Source of the DNA: Zea mays
Taxonomy: Eukaryota; Streptophyta; Magnoliopsida; Poales; Poaceae
Reading direction: 5' to 3'
Assembly: GCF_902167145.1 (NCBI RefSeq)
Contig: NC_050097.1
Coordinates: 43,074,095-43,138,094, forward strand
Length of the DNA stretch: 64,000 nucleotides
Shown: positions 13,279 to 23,790 of the stretch, piece by piece
Layout of the letters: each line of letters begins with the position of its first letter
Position numbering within the stretch: position 1 is the stretch's first letter
Program-made: the position numbers and the translations under genes
Notes under the pieces: model-generated
The model's input: the letters and a program-made list of their open reading frames with translations, nothing else
What the model was told of the DNA's origin: nothing
The model's database searches: none

Positions 13279-16200
13279 TTGCAGGTTTATGCATCCGGGG
13301 GTTCAAGCTGGATTATCGACAGCGGATGCACAAACCATATGACGGGGGAGAAGAAGATGTTCACCTCCTACGTCAAGAGTAAGGATTCCCAAGATTCAAT
13401 TATATTCGGTGATGGGAATCAAGGCAAGGTAAAAGGGTTAGGTAAAATTGCAATTTCTAATGAGCACTCTATCTCCAATGTGTTTTTAGTTGAGTCTCTT
13501 GGTTACAATTTGCTATCTGTTAGTCAATTATGCAATATGGGATATAACTGTTTGTTTACAAATATAGATGTGTCTGTCTTTAGAAGATGTGATGGTTCAC
13601 TAGCTTTTAAGGGTATTCTAGACGGCAAGCTTTACTTAGTTGATTTTGCAAAAGAAGAGGCCGGTCTAGATGCATGCTTAATGGCTAAGACTTGCATGGG
13701 CTGGCTGTGGCATCGCCGCTTAGCACATGTGGGGATGAAGAACCTCCACAAGCTTCTAAAGGGTGAACACGTGATAGGTCTAACCAATGTTCATTTCGAA
13801 AAAGATAGACCTTGTGCAGCTTGTCAAGCAGGGAAACAGGTGGGAGGCTCTCATCACACCAAAAATGTGATGACAACGTCAAGACCCCTGGAGTTGCTAC
13901 ATATGGACCTCTTCGGACCCGTCGCCTATCTAAGCATAGGAGGAAGTAAGTATGGTTTAGTTATTGTTGATGACTTTTCCCGCTTCACTTGGGTGTTCTT
14001 TTTGCAGGATAAGTCTGAAACCCAAGGGATCCTCAAGCGCTTCCTCAGGAGAGCTCAAAATGAGTTTGAGCTCAAGGTGAAGAAGATTAGGAGCGACAAC
14101 GGGTCTGAGTTCAAGAACCTTCAAGTGGAGGAGTTCCTTGAGGAGGAAGGGATCAAGCACGAGTTCTCCGCTCCCTACACACCACAGCAAAATGGTGTGG
14201 TAGAGAGGAAGAACAGGACGCTAATCGATATGGCGAGGACGATGCTTGGAGAATTCAAGACCCCTGAGTGTTTCTGGTCGGAAGCCGTGAACACGGCTTG
14301 CCACGCCATCAACAGGGTCTACCTTCATCGCCTCCTCAGGAAGACTTCGTATGAGCTACTAACCGGTAACAAACCCAATGTATCTTACTTTCGTGTATTT
14401 GGGAGCAAGTGCTACATTCTAGTAAAGAAGGGTAGAAACTCTAAGTTTGCTCCCAAAGCTGTAGAAGGGTTTTTGTTAGGTTTTGACTCAAATACAAAGG
14501 CGTATAGAGTCTTCAACAAATCATTGGGTTTGGTTGAAGTCTCTAGCGACGTTGTATTTGATGAGACTAATGGCTCTCCAAGAGAGCAAGTTATTGATTG
14601 TGATGATGTAGATGAAGAAGATGTTCCGACAGCCGCTATACGAACCATGGCGATTGGAGAAGTGCGGCCACAGGAACAAGATGAACGAGATCAGCCTTCT
14701 TCCTCAACAATGGTGCATCCCCCAACTCAAAACGATGAACAGGTTCATCAAGAGGAGTGTGATCAAGGGGGAGCACAAGATGATCATGTGATGGAGGAAG
14801 AAGCACAACCGGCACCTCCAACCCAAGTTCGAGCGATGATTCAAAGGGATCATCCCGTCGACCAAATTCTGGGTGATATTAGCTAGGGAGTAACTACTCG
14901 ATCTCGATTAGTTAATTTTTGTGAGCATTACTCCTTTGTCTCTTCTATTGAGCCTTTCAGGGTAGAAGAAGCCTTGCTAGATCCGGACTGGGTATTAGCC
15001 ATGCAGGAAGAACTCAACAACTTCAAGCGCAATGAAGTTTGGACACTGGTGCCTCGTCCCAAGCAAAACGTTGTGGGAACCAAGTGGGTATTCCGCAATA
15101 AACAGGACGAGCACGGGGTGGTGACAAGGAACAAGGCTCGACTTGTGGCAAAAGGTTATGCCCAAGTCGCAGGTTTGGACTTTGAGGAGACGTTTGCTCC
15201 TGTGGCTAGGCTAGAATCAATTCGTATCTTGCTAGCATATGCCGCTCACCATTCTTTCAGGTTGTTCCAAATGGATGTAAAGAGCGCTTTCCTCAACGGG
15301 CCAATCAAGGAGGAGGTGTACGTGGAGCAACCCCCTGGCTTCGAGGATGAACGGTACCCCGACCACGTGTGTAAGCTCTCTAAGGCGCTCTATGGACTTA
15401 AGCAAGCCCCAAGAGCATGGTATGAATGTCTTAGAGACTTTCTAATTGTTAATGCTTTCAAGGTTGGGAAAGCCGATCCAACTCTTTTTACTAAGACATG
15501 TGATGGTGATTTGTTTGTGTGCCAAATTTATGTCGATGACATAATATTTGGTTCTACTAACCAAAAGTCTTGTGAAGAATTTAGCAGGGTGATGACGCAG
15601 AAATTCGAGATGTCGATGATGGGCGAGTTGAACTACTTCCTTGGGTTCCAAGTGAAGCAACTCAAAGACGACACCTTCATCTCCCAAACGAAGTACACGC
15701 AAGATCTGCTAAAGCGGTTTGGGATGAAGGACGCCAAGCCCGCAAAGACTCCGATGGGGACCGACGGACACACCGACCTCAACAAAGGAGGTAAGTCCGT
15801 TGATCAAAAAGCATACCGGTCAATGATAGGGTCTCTACTTTATTTATGTGCTAGTAGACCGGATATTATGCTTAGCGTATGCATGTGTGCTAGATTTCAA
15901 TCCGATCCTAAGGAGTGTCACTTAGTGGCGGTGAAGCGAATTCTTAGATATTTGGTTGCTACGCCTTGCTTCGGGCTCTGGTATCCAAAGGGGTCTACCT
16001 TTGACTTGGTTGGATACTCAGATTCTGACTATGCTGGATGTAAGGTCGATAGGAAGAGTACATCAGGGACGTGCCAATTCTTAGGAAGGTCCTTGGTGTC
16101 GTGGAACTCTAAGAAACAAACCTCTGTTGCCCTATCCACCGTTGAGGCCGAGTACGTTGCCGCAGGACAGTGTTGCGTGCAACTACTTTGGATGAGGCAA

Positions 16201-16482
16201 ACCCTCAGGGACTTTGGCTACAATCTGAGCAAAGTCCCACTCCTATGTGACAATGAGAGTGCTATCCGCATGGCGGAAAATCCTGTTGAACACAGCCGCA
16301 CAAAGCACATTGACATCCGACATCACTTTTTGAGAGACCACCAGCAAAAGGGAGATATCGAAGTGTTTCATGTTAGCACCAAGAACCAGCTAGCCGATAT
16401 CTTTACCAAGCCTCTAGATGAGAAGACCTTTTGCAGGCTGCATAGTGAGCTCAATATCTTAGATTCGCGGAACTTGGATTGA
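13279..16482 (+). pseudogene. pol: element B Pol, one in-frame stop (PR-IN-RT-RNase H)
   Basis: About 1067 codons. Protease active site DSG is at 14-16. The integrase HHCC zinc finger is at about 145-182 and the catalytic triad is D210, D273, E309 with the DD35E spacing. Reverse transcriptase has YVDD at 751-754, and RNase H starts near 900 (SDSDYAG) and runs to TGA 16480-16482. Integrase before RT defines Copia. A TAG at 14884-14886 (codon 536) replaces the AAG found in elements A and D, splitting integrase from RT. Everything else is open. The frame begins without an ATG, directly after a TTTGCCTTGCAG motif, so translation probably depends on frameshifting, splicing or another recoding event after gag. 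Confidence 0.9.
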
Positions 16483-17283
16483 AATGTAGCATACATGTGT
16501 TTATGCTTTTGATCATGTTCATTCTGCATTTTGTTGCTTATTGTGGTGCTCAAGTTGTACAAACACTCCCTGGACCTCACAAGTCCTATTTGCAAGTGAT
16601 GCACATATTTAGGGGGAGCTGTGCTACAACGTGACCCTTTGAGACTAACCATGTACTTGAGTTTGGTTGTTTTAGTCTCCAAGGAGAATTGAAAGGGAAA
16701 AAGGTGGACTTGGACCGTGAAAGACTTCCACTGCACTCCGATGAGAGGGTAACTTATTCCAAGTTCATCTTTAAACTCTTATTGCCTATTTGCTCTTAAT
16801 TGAAGATTTTGGTAAGGCAATGGGGTTAAAGGGCCAAGATTGATCCCGTTTTGGTGCTTGATGCCAAAGGGGGAGAAAATAAAGGCCAAAACGATAAATG
16901 GATCAGCTACCACTTGAGCAGCTACCACTTGAGAGATTTTGAAAATAGTAGAATAGAGCTTTTTGTTTTGACAAAACTCTTTTTGTCTCTCTTGTCAAAA
17001 GTTGGCTTCTTGTGGGGAGAAGTGTTGATTATGGGAAAAAGGGGGAGTTTTTGGAATCTTGAATCAATTTTCTTTGGAAAACCTCTCTTTATGTCCTTAC
17101 AAGTGGATTTGATTTAGAGATAGGATTTTGAGTTGATTTCAAAAACAAACCAAGTGGTGGCAAAGGATGATCCATATATGCCAAAATTGAATCAAAATAA
17201 ATTTGAGTTTTATTTGAAGTGATTTTGCACTTGTTCTAGTTGGTTTATGTTGTGTTGGCATAAATCACCAAAAAGGGGGAGAT
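16483..17283 (+). other. element B 3' non-coding region with repeated polypurine tracts
   Basis: About 800 bp between pol and the 3' LTR without a gene. AGGGGGAG occurs at 16611, 16868, 17040 and 17274; the last (17270-17283) abuts the 3' LTR and is the plus-strand primer. Multiplied PPT-like motifs are a described Sirevirus feature. No envelope-like ORF is present. Confidence 0.8.
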
Positions 17284-18554
17284 TGAAAGGGAAATGTGCC
17301 CTTGGGCCATTTCTAAGTATTTTGGTGATTGAGTGCCAACACAAGTGCTTAAATGTAAATCTGTGTCCATGAATGGACAAAGTGCAAATCAAGAGCAAAG
17401 GTATGTTTCTAAGTCTTAGTACATTGGTTTTGTGTACTAATATACTTGTCTAAGCATCAGAAACAGAAAGAAGAAGAAAAGAGAAGAGTTGGCTGTGTAC
17501 AGCCAAGAGGCTGTTTCGGTCTGGGGCACCGGACTGTCCGGTGGTGCACCGGACAGTGTCTGGTGGTGCACCGGACAATGTCCGGTGCGCCAGGCTGGCT
17601 CGAGCGAAGTGGCCGCTCTCGGGAATTCGACGACGGCGTACAACTAAAATTCACCGGACTGTCCGGTGTGCACCGGACTGTCCGGTGAGCCAACGGTCGG
17701 CCGTGCCAACGGTCGGCCGCGGAATCTGCGCGCGACACGTGGCCGGGCCAACGGTCGGAAGGGGGCACCGGACTGTCCGGTGTGCACCGGACATGTCCGG
17801 TGCGCTAACGGCTCCCAGATCTGCAACGGTCGGCTTCACCATTTAAGGAAGGAAATCGGGCACCGGACAGTGTCCGGTGTGCACCGGACTGTCCGGTGCG
17901 CCCGATGACAGAAGGCAAGATCAGCCTTCCAGAATTGCTCTCAACGGCTCCTAGCTGCCTTGGGGCTATAAAAGGGACCCCTAGGCGCATGGAGGAGGAC
18001 ACCAAGCAACCTTAGAGCATTCTTGATCATCCACACTCAGTCTTTGCGCATTCGTTTGTCATTCTCAGTGATTCGAGCTCCGTTCTAGTGAGAACTTTGA
18101 GATAGTCTTTTGAGCTCGATTCTTGGCCGTGTGTGTGCGCACTTTGCTGTGAATTTGTGTGTGTTGCTTCCCTCCCTTACTCCGTGCTTCTTTGTGAACT
18201 TTAAGTGTAAGGGCGAGAGACTCCAATTTGTGGAGATTCCTCGCAAGTGGGATAAAGATAAGCAAAGCAAAACACCGTGGTATTCAAGTTGATCATTGGA
18301 TCACTTGAGAGGAGTTGAGTGCAACTCTCGTCCGTTGGGACGCCACAACGTGGAGTAGGCAAGTTTTGTACTTGGCCTAACCACGGGATAAATCACTGTG
18401 TCTTCTCTGTGTTGAATTCTTTGTGATTATCGCATTATGCAAGACCTTCTCTCTAGCCACTTGGCAATTATTGTGCTAACACTTAACAAGTTTTTGTAGC
18501 TATAAGTTTAAGTTTCACAGGATCACCTATTCACCCCCCCTCTAGGTGCTCTCA
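17284..18554 (+). mobile_element. element B 3' LTR
   Basis: 1271 bp, from TGAAAGGG to GCTCTCA, followed by the AGGGA duplication. An extra 42-bp palindrome unit at about 17534-17575 distinguishes it from the 5' LTR. Confidence 0.92.
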
Positions 18555-18559
18555 AGGGA

Positions 18560-19140
18560 CTCCTAGGCGCATGGAGGAGAATACCAAGCAACCTTAGAGC
18601 ATTCTTGATCATCCACACTCAGTCTTTGCGCATTCGTTTGTCATTCTCAGTGATTCGAGCTCCGTTCTAGTGAGAACTTTGAGATAGTCTTTTGAGCTCG
18701 ATTCTTGGCCGTGTGTGTGCGCACTTTGCTGTGAATTTGTGTGTGTTGCTTCCCTCCCTTACTCCGTGCTTCTTTGTGAACTTTAAGTGTAAGGGCGAGA
18801 GACTCCAATTTGTGGAGATTCCTCGCAAGTGGGATAAAGATAAGCAAAGCAAAACACCGTGGTATTCAAGTTGATCATTGGATCACTTGAGAGGAGTTGA
18901 GTGCAACTCTCGTCCGTTGGGACGCCACAACGTGGAGTAGGCAAGTTTTGTACTTGGCCGAACCACGGGATAAATCACTGTGTCTTCTCTGTGTTGAATT
19001 CTTTGTGATTATCGCATTATGCAAGACCTTCTCTCTAGCCACTTGGCAATTATTGTGCTAACACTTAACAAGTTTTTGTAGCTATAAGTTTAAGTTTCAC
19101 AGGATCACCTATTCACCCCCCTCTAGGTGCTCTCAAGGGA
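18560..19140 (+). repeat. duplicated R-U5 segment (A/B chimera) plus AGGGA
   Basis: A 581-bp extra copy of the LTR 3' half lies between B's target duplication and the true end of A's 5' LTR. Its first bases are A-type (CTCCTAGG, GAATACC). From 18721 on it is B-type (GCGCACTTTGC, AACTTTAAG). It ends GCTCTCA followed by a third AGGGA at 19136-19140. This is the product expected of an unequal crossover. Confidence 0.88.
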
Positions 19141-19720
19141 CTCCTAGGCGCATGGAGGAGAATACCAAGCAACCTTAGAGCATTCTTGATCATCCACACT
19201 CAGTCTTTGCGCATTCGTTTGTCATTCTCAGTGATTCGAGCTCCGTTCTAGTGAGAACTTTGAGATAGTCTTTTGAGCTCGATTCTTGGCCGTGTGTGTG
19301 CACATTTTGCTGTGGATTTGTGTGTGTTGCTTCCCTTCCTTACTCCGTGATTCTTTGTGAACATCAAAAGTGTAATGCCGAGAGGCTCCAAGTTGTGGAG
19401 ATTCCTCGCGAACGGGATAAGAAAAGAAAAGCATAACACTGTGGTATTCAAGTTGATCATTGGATCACTTGAGAGGAGTTGAGTGCAACTCTCGTCCGTT
19501 GGGACGCCACAACGTGGAGTAGGCAAGTTTTGTACTTGGCCGAACCACGGGATAAACCACTATGTCTTCTCTGTGTTGAACTCTTTGTGGTTATTGTATT
19601 GTGCAAGATCTTCTCTCTAGCCACTTGGCATTAACTGTGCTAACGTTTAACCAAGTTTTGTGGCTTAAGTTTTTAAGTTTCACAGGATCACCTATTCACC
19701 CCCCCCTCTAGGTGCTTTCA
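19141..19720 (+). mobile_element. element A 5' LTR, right part (R-U5)
   Basis: Continuation of the A LTR after the B insertion and the R-U5 duplication. It ends CTTTCA at 19720, the inverted complement of the TGAAAG start. It matches the A 3' LTR (27587-28166) with a few substitutions. Confidence 0.9.
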
Positions 19721-19722
19721 AT

Positions 19723-19734
19723 TGGTATCAGAGC
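19723..19734 (+). other. primer binding site of element A
   Basis: TGGTATCAGAGC two bases after the LTR, complementary to the 3' end of initiator tRNA-Met. Confidence 0.85.
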
Positions 19735-19769
19735 CGTTCTCTTTACAAAGGGACTAACCGCCCGAAGAG

Positions 19770-22160
19770 ATGGATCCTAAAGGGAAGGGAATCGTGTGCA
19801 ACGACAAGGAGAAGGAGTCCTTCGTCAACGAGCCAAGGGATGACAAGTCCAACGACTCGGGCTCGGGCCACAAAAGAAAAGATGGGAGGAAGAAGAAGAC
19901 AAGGCGCATCAAGGAAATTGTCTACTACGACAGCGACGAATCTTCCTCCTCCCAAAAGGACGACGATGACTACGATAGACGAAAGACGGGTAACTCAAAC
20001 TTTTCTTTCGATTATTCGCGCATTCCGCATAGTTCAAATGCTCAATTGCTCCCCATTCCACTTGGCAAGCCCCCTCACTTTGATGGAGAGGACTACGGAT
20101 TTTGGAGCCACAAAATGCGTACTCACCTGTTTTCTCTCCATCCAAGCATTTGGGAGATTGTGGAAAGTGGAATGAAATTTGATAGCTCGGATAGCCCTGT
20201 GTTTATTAATGAACAGATTCATAAAAATGCACAAGCTACTACTGTGCTGCTAGCCTCTTTGTGCAGGGACGAGTATCACAAGGTGAGCGGCTTGGACAAT
20301 GCCAAGCAGATCTGGGACACCCTCAAGATCTCTCATGAGGGAAACGACATCACCTTGCTCACCAAAATGGAGTTGGTGGAGGGCGAGCTTGGACGGTTCG
20401 CGATGATAAGGGGCGAGGAGCCGACACAAACATACAACAGGCTCAAGACCCTTATCAACAAAATAAGGAGCTACGGGAGCACGCGATGGACAGACCACGA
20501 CGTCGTCCGCCTAATGCTAAGGTCATTTACCATTCTTGATCCTCATTTGGTAAACAATATACGTGAAAATCCCAGGTACACCAAGATGTCGTCCGAAGAA
20601 GTTCTTGGGAAATTCGTTAGCAGGCGAATGATGATCAAGGAGGCGAGGTACGTGGACGATGCCTTGAATGGTCCGATCAACGAGTCGCAACCCCTTGCTC
20701 TCAAGGCAACACGAAGCAAGGAGGCGCTACCTAGCAAGGTGGCACAAATTGAGGCGGCCGGACTTAATGATGAAGAGATGGCTCTCATCATCAAAAGATT
20801 CAAGACAGTGCTTAAAGGTCGCAAGGGACAGCCAAGCAAGACCAAAGCCAAGGGGAAGCGCTCATGCTTCAAATGCGGTAAGCTTGGTCATTTTATTGCT
20901 AACTGTCCCGACAATGATAGTGATCAGGATCAAGGGAACAAGAGGGAGAAAAAGAAGAACTATAAGAAGGCAAAGGGCGAGGCTCATCTTGGCAAGGAGT
21001 GGGATTCGGACTGCTCTTCGTCCGACTCCGACAATGAAGGACTCGCCGCCACTGCCTTCAAAAAGTCATCCCTCTTCCCCAACGAGCGACACACTTGCCT
21101 CATGGCAAGGGAGAAGAAAGTAAGCACTCATAATACTAGTACTTATGCTTCTTCAAGTGAGGATGAGTCTAGTGATGATGATGAGATAGATTACTCATGC
21201 TTATTCAAGGGATTAGATAGAACCAAGGTAGACAAAATTAATGAATTGATTGATGCCTTGAATGATAGGAATATACTTTTAGAAAAGCAAGAGGATTTGT
21301 TGTATGAAGAACATGATAAATTTGTAGAAGCTCAGAAATCTCTTGCTCTAGAAATTAAGAGAAATGAAATGCTCTCTAGTGAACTATCTTCTTGTCATGA
21401 AACTATTGCTAAGTTAAAGAGTTTTAATGATGATTTAAATGCTAGACTAGAAGTAGCTAGTAAATCTAATTCTTGTGTAGAAATTGTTGAAACTTGTAAT
21501 AGGTGTAAAGATTTTGACATTGATGCTTGTAGTGAACACCTAGTTTCAATTTCCAAACTTAATGATGAATTGGCTAGTCTTAATGCTCAACTTAAGACTA
21601 GCAAGAGTAATTTTGATAAGCTAAAATTTGCAAGGGATGCCTACACAATTGGTAGACACCCCTCAATTAAGGATGGACTTGGCTACAAGAGGGAAGCCAA
21701 GGACTTGACAAGCCATAAGGCTCCTATCTCCGCCAAGGAGAAAGGGAAGGCTCCTATGGCTAGTAGTGCTAAAAGGAACCATGCTTTTATGTACCATGAT
21801 AGGAGACAAACTAGAAATGCTTATAGGAGTTATAATGCTTATGATGATTTTGATTCTCATGCCATGTTTGCTTCTAGTTCTTCCTATATGCATGGTAGAA
21901 ATATGTCTAGGAGAAGTGCTATTCATCATGTGCCTAGAAAGAATATTATTCATGCTCCTAGGAAAGTAATGAATGAACCTTCTACAATTTATCATGCTTT
22001 AAATGCTTCCTTTGTTATTTGTAGAAAGGATAGGAAAATAGTTGCTAGGAAGTTAGGGGCAAAATGCAAGGGAGACAAAACTTGCATTTGGGTCCCTAAG
22101 GATATTTGCACTAACCTTGTAGGACCCAACATGAGTTGGGTACCTAAGACCCAAGCCTAA
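19770..22160 (+). CDS. gag: element A Gag
   Basis: An uninterrupted 796-codon frame, closely similar to the B Gag. It has the charged N-terminus, Copia gag domain, one CCHC knuckle (CFKCGKLGHFIANC), acidic serine patch, coiled coil and the SWVPKTQA end. Small in-frame indels, including an extra Asp in the N-terminal acidic run, explain the four-residue difference. It is open even though the companion pol is broken. Confidence 0.9.
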   Translation: MDPKGKGIVCNDKEKESFVNEPRDDKSNDSGSGHKRKDGRKKKTRRIKEIVYYDSDESSSSQKDDDDYDRRKTGNSNFSFDYSRIPHSSNAQLLPIPLGKPPHFDGEDYGFWSHKMRTHLFSLHPSIWEIVESGMKFDSSDSPVFINEQIHKNAQATTVLLASLCRDEYHKVSGLDNAKQIWDTLKISHEGNDITLLTKMELVEGELGRFAMIRGEEPTQTYNRLKTLINKIRSYGSTRWTDHDVVRLMLRSFTILDPHLVNNIRENPRYTKMSSEEVLGKFVSRRMMIKEARYVDDALNGPINESQPLALKATRSKEALPSKVAQIEAAGLNDEEMALIIKRFKTVLKGRKGQPSKTKAKGKRSCFKCGKLGHFIANCPDNDSDQDQGNKREKKKNYKKAKGEAHLGKEWDSDCSSSDSDNEGLAATAFKKSSLFPNERHTCLMAREKKVSTHNTSTYASSSEDESSDDDEIDYSCLFKGLDRTKVDKINELIDALNDRNILLEKQEDLLYEEHDKFVEAQKSLALEIKRNEMLSSELSSCHETIAKLKSFNDDLNARLEVASKSNSCVEIVETCNRCKDFDIDACSEHLVSISKLNDELASLNAQLKTSKSNFDKLKFARDAYTIGRHPSIKDGLGYKREAKDLTSHKAPISAKEKGKAPMASSAKRNHAFMYHDRRQTRNAYRSYNAYDDFDSHAMFASSSSYMHGRNMSRRSAIHHVPRKNIIHAPRKVMNEPSTIYHALNASFVICRKDRKIVARKLGAKCKGDKTCIWVPKDICTNLVGPNMSWVPKTQA

Positions 22161-23031
22161 ATTTGCCTTGCAGGTTTATGCATCCGGGGGTTGAAGCTGG
22201 ATTATTGACAGCGGATGCACAAACCATATGACGGGGGAGAAGAAGATGTTCACCTCCTACGTCAAGAATAAGGATTCCCAAGATTCAATAATATTCGGTG
22301 ATGGGAATCAAGGCAAGGTAAAAGGGTTAGGTAAAATTGCAATCTCAAATGAGCACTCTATCTCTAATGTGTTTTTAGTAGAGTCTCTTGGATATAATTT
22401 GCTATCTGTTAGTCAATTATGCAATATGGGATATAACTGTTTGTTTACAAATATAGATGTGTCTGTCTTTAGAAGATGTGATGGTTCACTAGCTTTTAAG
22501 GGTATTCTAGACGGCAAGCTTTACTTAGTTGATTTTGCAAAAGAAGAGGCCGGTCTAGATGCATGCTTAATGGCTAAGACTTGCATGGGCTGGCTGTGGC
22601 ATCGCCGCTTAGCACATGTGGGGATGAAGAACCTCCACAAACTTCTAAAGGGAGAACACGTGATAGGTCTAACCAATGTTCATTTCGAAAAAGATAGACC
22701 TTGTGCAGCTTGTCAAGCAGGGAAACAGGTGGGAGGCTCTCATCACACCAAAAATGTGATGACAACATCAAGACCCCTGGAGCTGCTACATATGGACCTC
22801 TTCGAACCCGTCGCCTATCTGAGCATAGGAGGAAGTAAGTATGGTCTAGTTATCGTTGATGACTTTTCCCGCTTCACTTGGGTGTTCTTTTTGCAGGATA
22901 AGTCTGAAACCCAAGGGACCCTCAAGCGCTTCCTCAGGAGAGCTCAAAATGAGTTTGAGCTCAAGGTGAAGAAGATAAGGAGCGATAACGGGTCCGAGTT
23001 CAAGAACCTTCAAGTGGAGGAGTTCCTTGAG

Positions 23032-23790
23032 CAGTGGCGGATCCAGGATTGATCCAAGAGGGGGGCTAGTCAGCTAAGACTATAATTTTTTTAAACCAAA
23101 CAAAAATTATAATTGATGTTTAATATGACACAAGAAACAAGATATAATTTAAACATCTTTTTTCTGGTTTTTGATGAGAAAATTTTCCATCTTATTCCTA
23201 TAAACATGGGACTACTACCAAATAAATAATCAAATCAAAACTTTAAATTAAAGCAATTAAGCAAATAAATAAATAATTAAATCAAAGCAATTCAAATCTT
23301 TCTCGGGCAGAAGAGCTCACCGCTCACGCACGGCTGCTCGCCTGCTCGGGCTGTCCGGCTCGGCCTCGGCGGCTGTCCGGCTCGGCCTCGGCGGGCGGCG
23401 GCTCCAGGCGACTAGGCGAGGTGCGGCAGCGGGCCAGCGGGCAGCGGGCGTGCGGCGACCGGCGGCGGTGCTCCGGGCGTCGGGTCGGGGCATGGCCGCG
23501 TGGAGCCGTCAGCCGTGGGCGCCTCGCGCCTGGGTGCCTGGGCGGTGGCGCAGACGCGCACGCACGGTGCCGGCGTGCCGCGGTGGGCGGTGGCCGTGTG
23601 CGCCTGCTGCTGCGGCTCTGGCTCTCCTCGACGCGGCGGCAGCTGGACGGCTGGTTAGGGTAGAGAAGATGCGGGGCTGACGGCTGAGGACGCTGCCGCG
23701 CTGGGCTGGCGGCTGAAAAGCTGGGCCTCTCGTTATTGGGCCGCGACCGGGGCTGCAGCCCAGGCAGCCCCGGTCGTAAATCCGCCCCTG
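23032..23790. mobile_element. non-autonomous hAT-type DNA transposon in A's integrase
   Basis: 759 bp flanked by the 8-bp duplication TCCTTGAG (23024-23031, 23791-23798). The left end CAGTGGCGGAT and the inverted right end CAGGGGCGGAT match at 10 of 11 positions. An 8-bp TSD and CA(G)-type ends indicate hAT. The left 270 bp is AT-rich; from about 23305 it switches abruptly to GC-rich sequence containing a 22-bp tandem duplication (23351-23394). No transposase is encoded. Confidence 0.88.
23351..23394. repeat. 22-bp tandem duplication in the hAT element
   Basis: Two exact 22-bp copies beginning CTGTCCGGCTCGGCCTCGG, at 23351-23372 and 23373-23394, located just inside the GC-rich half. Confidence 0.9.

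Larger units (their letters stand above)
9617..18554 (+). mobile_element. element B: Sirevirus-type Copia retrotransposon, nested in A's 5' LTR
   Basis: TGAAAGGG to GCTCTCA with TSD AGGGA at 9612-9616 and 18555-18559. Length is 8938 bp: 5' LTR 9617-10842, PBS, gag, pol, 3' non-coding region, PPT, 3' LTR 17284-18554. I count about ten substitutions between its LTRs plus a 42-bp palindrome-unit difference, so it is younger than A, as nesting requires. Gag is intact and pol has one nonsense codon, making it the best preserved element in the window. Confidence 0.93.
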
